NCBI GenBank assembly: GCA_017853455.1
Contig: JAFMJM010000136.1
Span: forward strand, 1-6,638
Origin: Acidimicrobiia bacterium
GTDB taxonomy: Bacteria; Actinomycetota; Acidimicrobiia; IMCC26256; PALSA-555
Direction of reading: 5' to 3'
DNA: 6,638 bases
Part shown: piece after piece, positions 5,474 through 6,638 of the stretch
Position numbering within the stretch: the first letter of the stretch is position 1
Layout: each line of letters starts with the position of its first letter
Position numbers and translations under genes: made by a program
Notes under the pieces: model-generated
Database searches by the model: none
What the model was told of the DNA's origin: nothing
What the model saw: the letters and a program-made list of their open reading frames with translations, nothing else

Positions 5474-6105
5474 TCGAGCCGATCCAGAACTACCTCGTCC
5501 CCACCGTCATCGAGCAGACCAACCGCGGCGAGCGTGCCTTCGACATCTACTCGCGCCTGCTCAAGGAGCGGATCATCTTCCTCGGCACGCCGGTCGACTC
5601 GGCCGTGGCCAACCTGATGATGGCCCAGCTGCTGCACCTCGAGAGCGAGGACCCCGAGAAGGACATCTCGATCTACATCAACTCGCCCGGCGGCGAGATC
5701 ACGGGTCTCTTCGCCATCTACGACACGATGCAGTACATCAAGCCCGACGTCTCGACCATCTGCATCGGCCAGGCCGCCTCGGCCGCCGCGGTGCTGCTGG
5801 CCGCCGGCACCAAGGGCAAGCGCTACGCCCTGCCGCACGCCCGGATCCTGATCCACCAGCCCCACGGTGGCGCCCAGGGCCAGGCCGTCGACATCGAGAT
5901 CCAGGCCAAGGAGATCCTGCGCATGCGCGAGCTCCTCGACAACATCCTGGCCCACCACAGCGGCCAGTCGGTCGAGCGGATCTCCAAGGACACCGACCGC
6001 GACTTCATCATGAGCGCGGCCGAGGCCAAGGACTACGGCATCGTCGACGAGATCCTCACCAACCGGGAGCTCTCGTCGATCGGCATCCCCGCCGGGGTCA
6101 GCTGA
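5470..6105 (+). CDS. clpP: ATP-dependent Clp protease proteolytic subunit
   Basis: A 211-residue serine peptidase (family S14) that assembles as a two-ring barrel and degrades proteins unfolded by ClpX or ClpC. The catalytic triad is S104 (GQAASAAA), H129 (LIHQPHGG) and D178 (TDRDFIMSA), with the same 25- and 49-residue spacings as E. coli S97/H122/D171. NSPGG at 71-75 forms the oxyanion/substrate strand. The segment LVPTVIEQTNRGERAFDIYS (9-28) matches the mature N-terminus of E. coli ClpP, which leaves a propeptide of only about seven residues. Start is GTG 5470, whose last bases share TGA with the tig stop (GTGA overlap), a layout typical of translational coupling. The Ser context ASAAA, instead of ASMGA, is that of mycobacterial ClpP2. 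It is the only clpP in the window, directly before clpX. Confidence 0.97.
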   Translation: MIEPIQNYLVPTVIEQTNRGERAFDIYSRLLKERIIFLGTPVDSAVANLMMAQLLHLESEDPEKDISIYINSPGGEITGLFAIYDTMQYIKPDVSTICIGQAASAAAVLLAAGTKGKRYALPHARILIHQPHGGAQGQAVDIEIQAKEILRMRELLDNILAHHSGQSVERISKDTDRDFIMSAAEAKDYGIVDEILTNRELSSIGIPAGVS

Positions 6106-6124
6106 CCCACCCGACCGGCGAACC

Positions 6125-6131
6125 GGGGGAG
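6125..6131 (+). promoter_or_regulatory. Shine-Dalgarno of clpX
   Basis: GGGGGAG lies five bases before the GTG at 6137 and is the clearest ribosome-binding site in the window. It supports the GTG start and indicates that clpX can be initiated on its own within the tig-clpP-clpX message. The 31-base clpP-clpX gap has no hairpin or promoter box that I can see. Confidence 0.65.
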
Positions 6132-6136
6132 CGCAC

Positions 6137-6638
6137 GTGGCCAAGTTCGGTGACGGTGGCGACCTGCTGAAGTGCTCGTTCTGCGGGAAGAGCCAGAAGC
6201 AGGTCAAGAAGCTCATCGCGGGACCCGGCGTCTACATCTGCGACGAGTGCATCGATCTCTGCAACGAGATCATCGAGGAGGAGCTCTCCCAGAGCCCCGA
6301 GGTCCACTTCGACGAGCTGCCGAAGCCCAAGGAGATCTACGACTACCTCAACGGGTACGTCATCGGGCAGGAGCAGGCGAAGAAGATCCTCTCCGTCGCC
6401 GTCTACAACCACTACAAGCGGGTGCAGGCGGGCGCCTACGGCGACCCCGACGTCGAGCTGGCCAAGTCCAACATCATGCTGATCGGCCCGACGGGGTGCG
6501 GCAAGACGCTGCTCGCCCAGACGCTGGCGCGCCTGCTCAAGGTGCCGTTCGCCATCGCCGACGCCACCGCCCTCACCGAGGCGGGCTACGTGGGCGAGGA
6601 CGTCGAGAACATCCTGCTCAAGCTGATCCAGGCGGCCG
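6137..6638 (+). CDS. clpX: ATP-dependent Clp protease ATPase subunit ClpX (5' part)
   Basis: The first 167 residues of ClpX, cut by the right edge; full proteins have about 420-430 residues. ClpX is a hexameric AAA+ unfoldase that recognises degrons and threads substrates into ClpP. Starting from GTG 6137 the protein begins MAKFGDGGDLLKCSFCGKSQ. C13, C16, C35 and C38 make the zinc-binding domain that dimerises and binds adaptors or substrates. After a linker, YVIGQEQAKKILSVAVYNHYKR (74-95) is the conserved entry to the AAA+ module. The Walker A is GPTGCGKT at 117-124, with Cys where E. coli has Ser, as in mycobacteria. GYVG at 150-153 is the pore-1 loop with its gripping Tyr (Y151). Walker B, sensor motifs and the IGF loop that docks on ClpP lie beyond the window. 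A Shine-Dalgarno at 6125-6131 confirms the start. Confidence 0.97.
   Translation, partial: MAKFGDGGDLLKCSFCGKSQKQVKKLIAGPGVYICDECIDLCNEIIEEELSQSPEVHFDELPKPKEIYDYLNGYVIGQEQAKKILSVAVYNHYKRVQAGAYGDPDVELAKSNIMLIGPTGCGKTLLAQTLARLLKVPFAIADATALTEAGYVGEDVENILLKLIQAA

Noticed and set aside
4414..6216. A 600-codon open frame on the minus strand opposite tig and clpP
   Set aside because: It is antisense to two certain genes, has a composition typical of reversed GC-rich codons (long runs of R, S, V, D) and shows no domain. It is a by-product of strong third-position G/C bias.
1..6638. Mobile elements, CRISPR, tRNA or riboswitch
   Set aside because: No transposase or integrase motifs, terminal inverted repeats, regularly spaced repeats, or tRNA-like cloverleaf with a T-arm were seen. 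All gaps longer than 100 bases are accounted for under the listed features.

Overview
This is a very GC-rich window with strong G/C preference at third codon positions and no sign of foreign base composition. It looks chromosomal and actinobacterial. Supporting signs are an F420-type luciferase-like oxidoreductase, a ClpP with the ASAAA active-site serine context of mycobacterial ClpP2, frequent GTG starts, and several promoter-like TANNNT boxes 6-10 bases before start codons, the layout of leaderless transcripts. A deep-branching group such as Acidimicrobiia is possible, but that is inference. I see no tRNA, rRNA, CRISPR array, insertion sequence or phage gene.

Layout: (1) Positions 1-88, minus strand, hold the start of a gene leaving the window, with a DUF2252-like N-terminus. 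(2) A divergent promoter region at 89-172 contains a perfect 16-bp palindrome. (3) 173-1090, plus strand: LLM-class, probably F420-dependent, oxidoreductase. (4) 1091-1257: a gap with a strong GC hairpin and a 10-bp direct repeat. (5) 1258-2001, plus strand: membrane-anchored DUF4230 protein. (6) A short convergent gap with a bidirectional terminator-like hairpin. (7) 2028-3963, minus strand: a two-gene unit, a protein of apparently three ferredoxin-like (Dabb-type) repeats followed by a short-chain dehydrogenase/reductase. (8) An 82-bp divergent promoter region. (9) 4046 to the window end, plus strand: the protein-quality-control operon tig-clpP-clpX, with clpX cut off by the window edge.

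How the genes work together: trigger factor meets nascent chains at the ribosome, while ClpX unfolds tagged or damaged proteins and feeds them into the ClpP chamber. tig and clpP overlap by four bases and clpX follows after 31 bases with its own Shine-Dalgarno, so the three are probably co-transcribed. The Dabb-like/SDR pair is probably a small metabolic unit of unknown substrate. No clearly new multi-gene system is visible. The most interesting non-gene signal is a recurring TAGGNTCC box placed 6-7 bases before three minus-strand start codons, in one case built from the upstream gene's stop codon.
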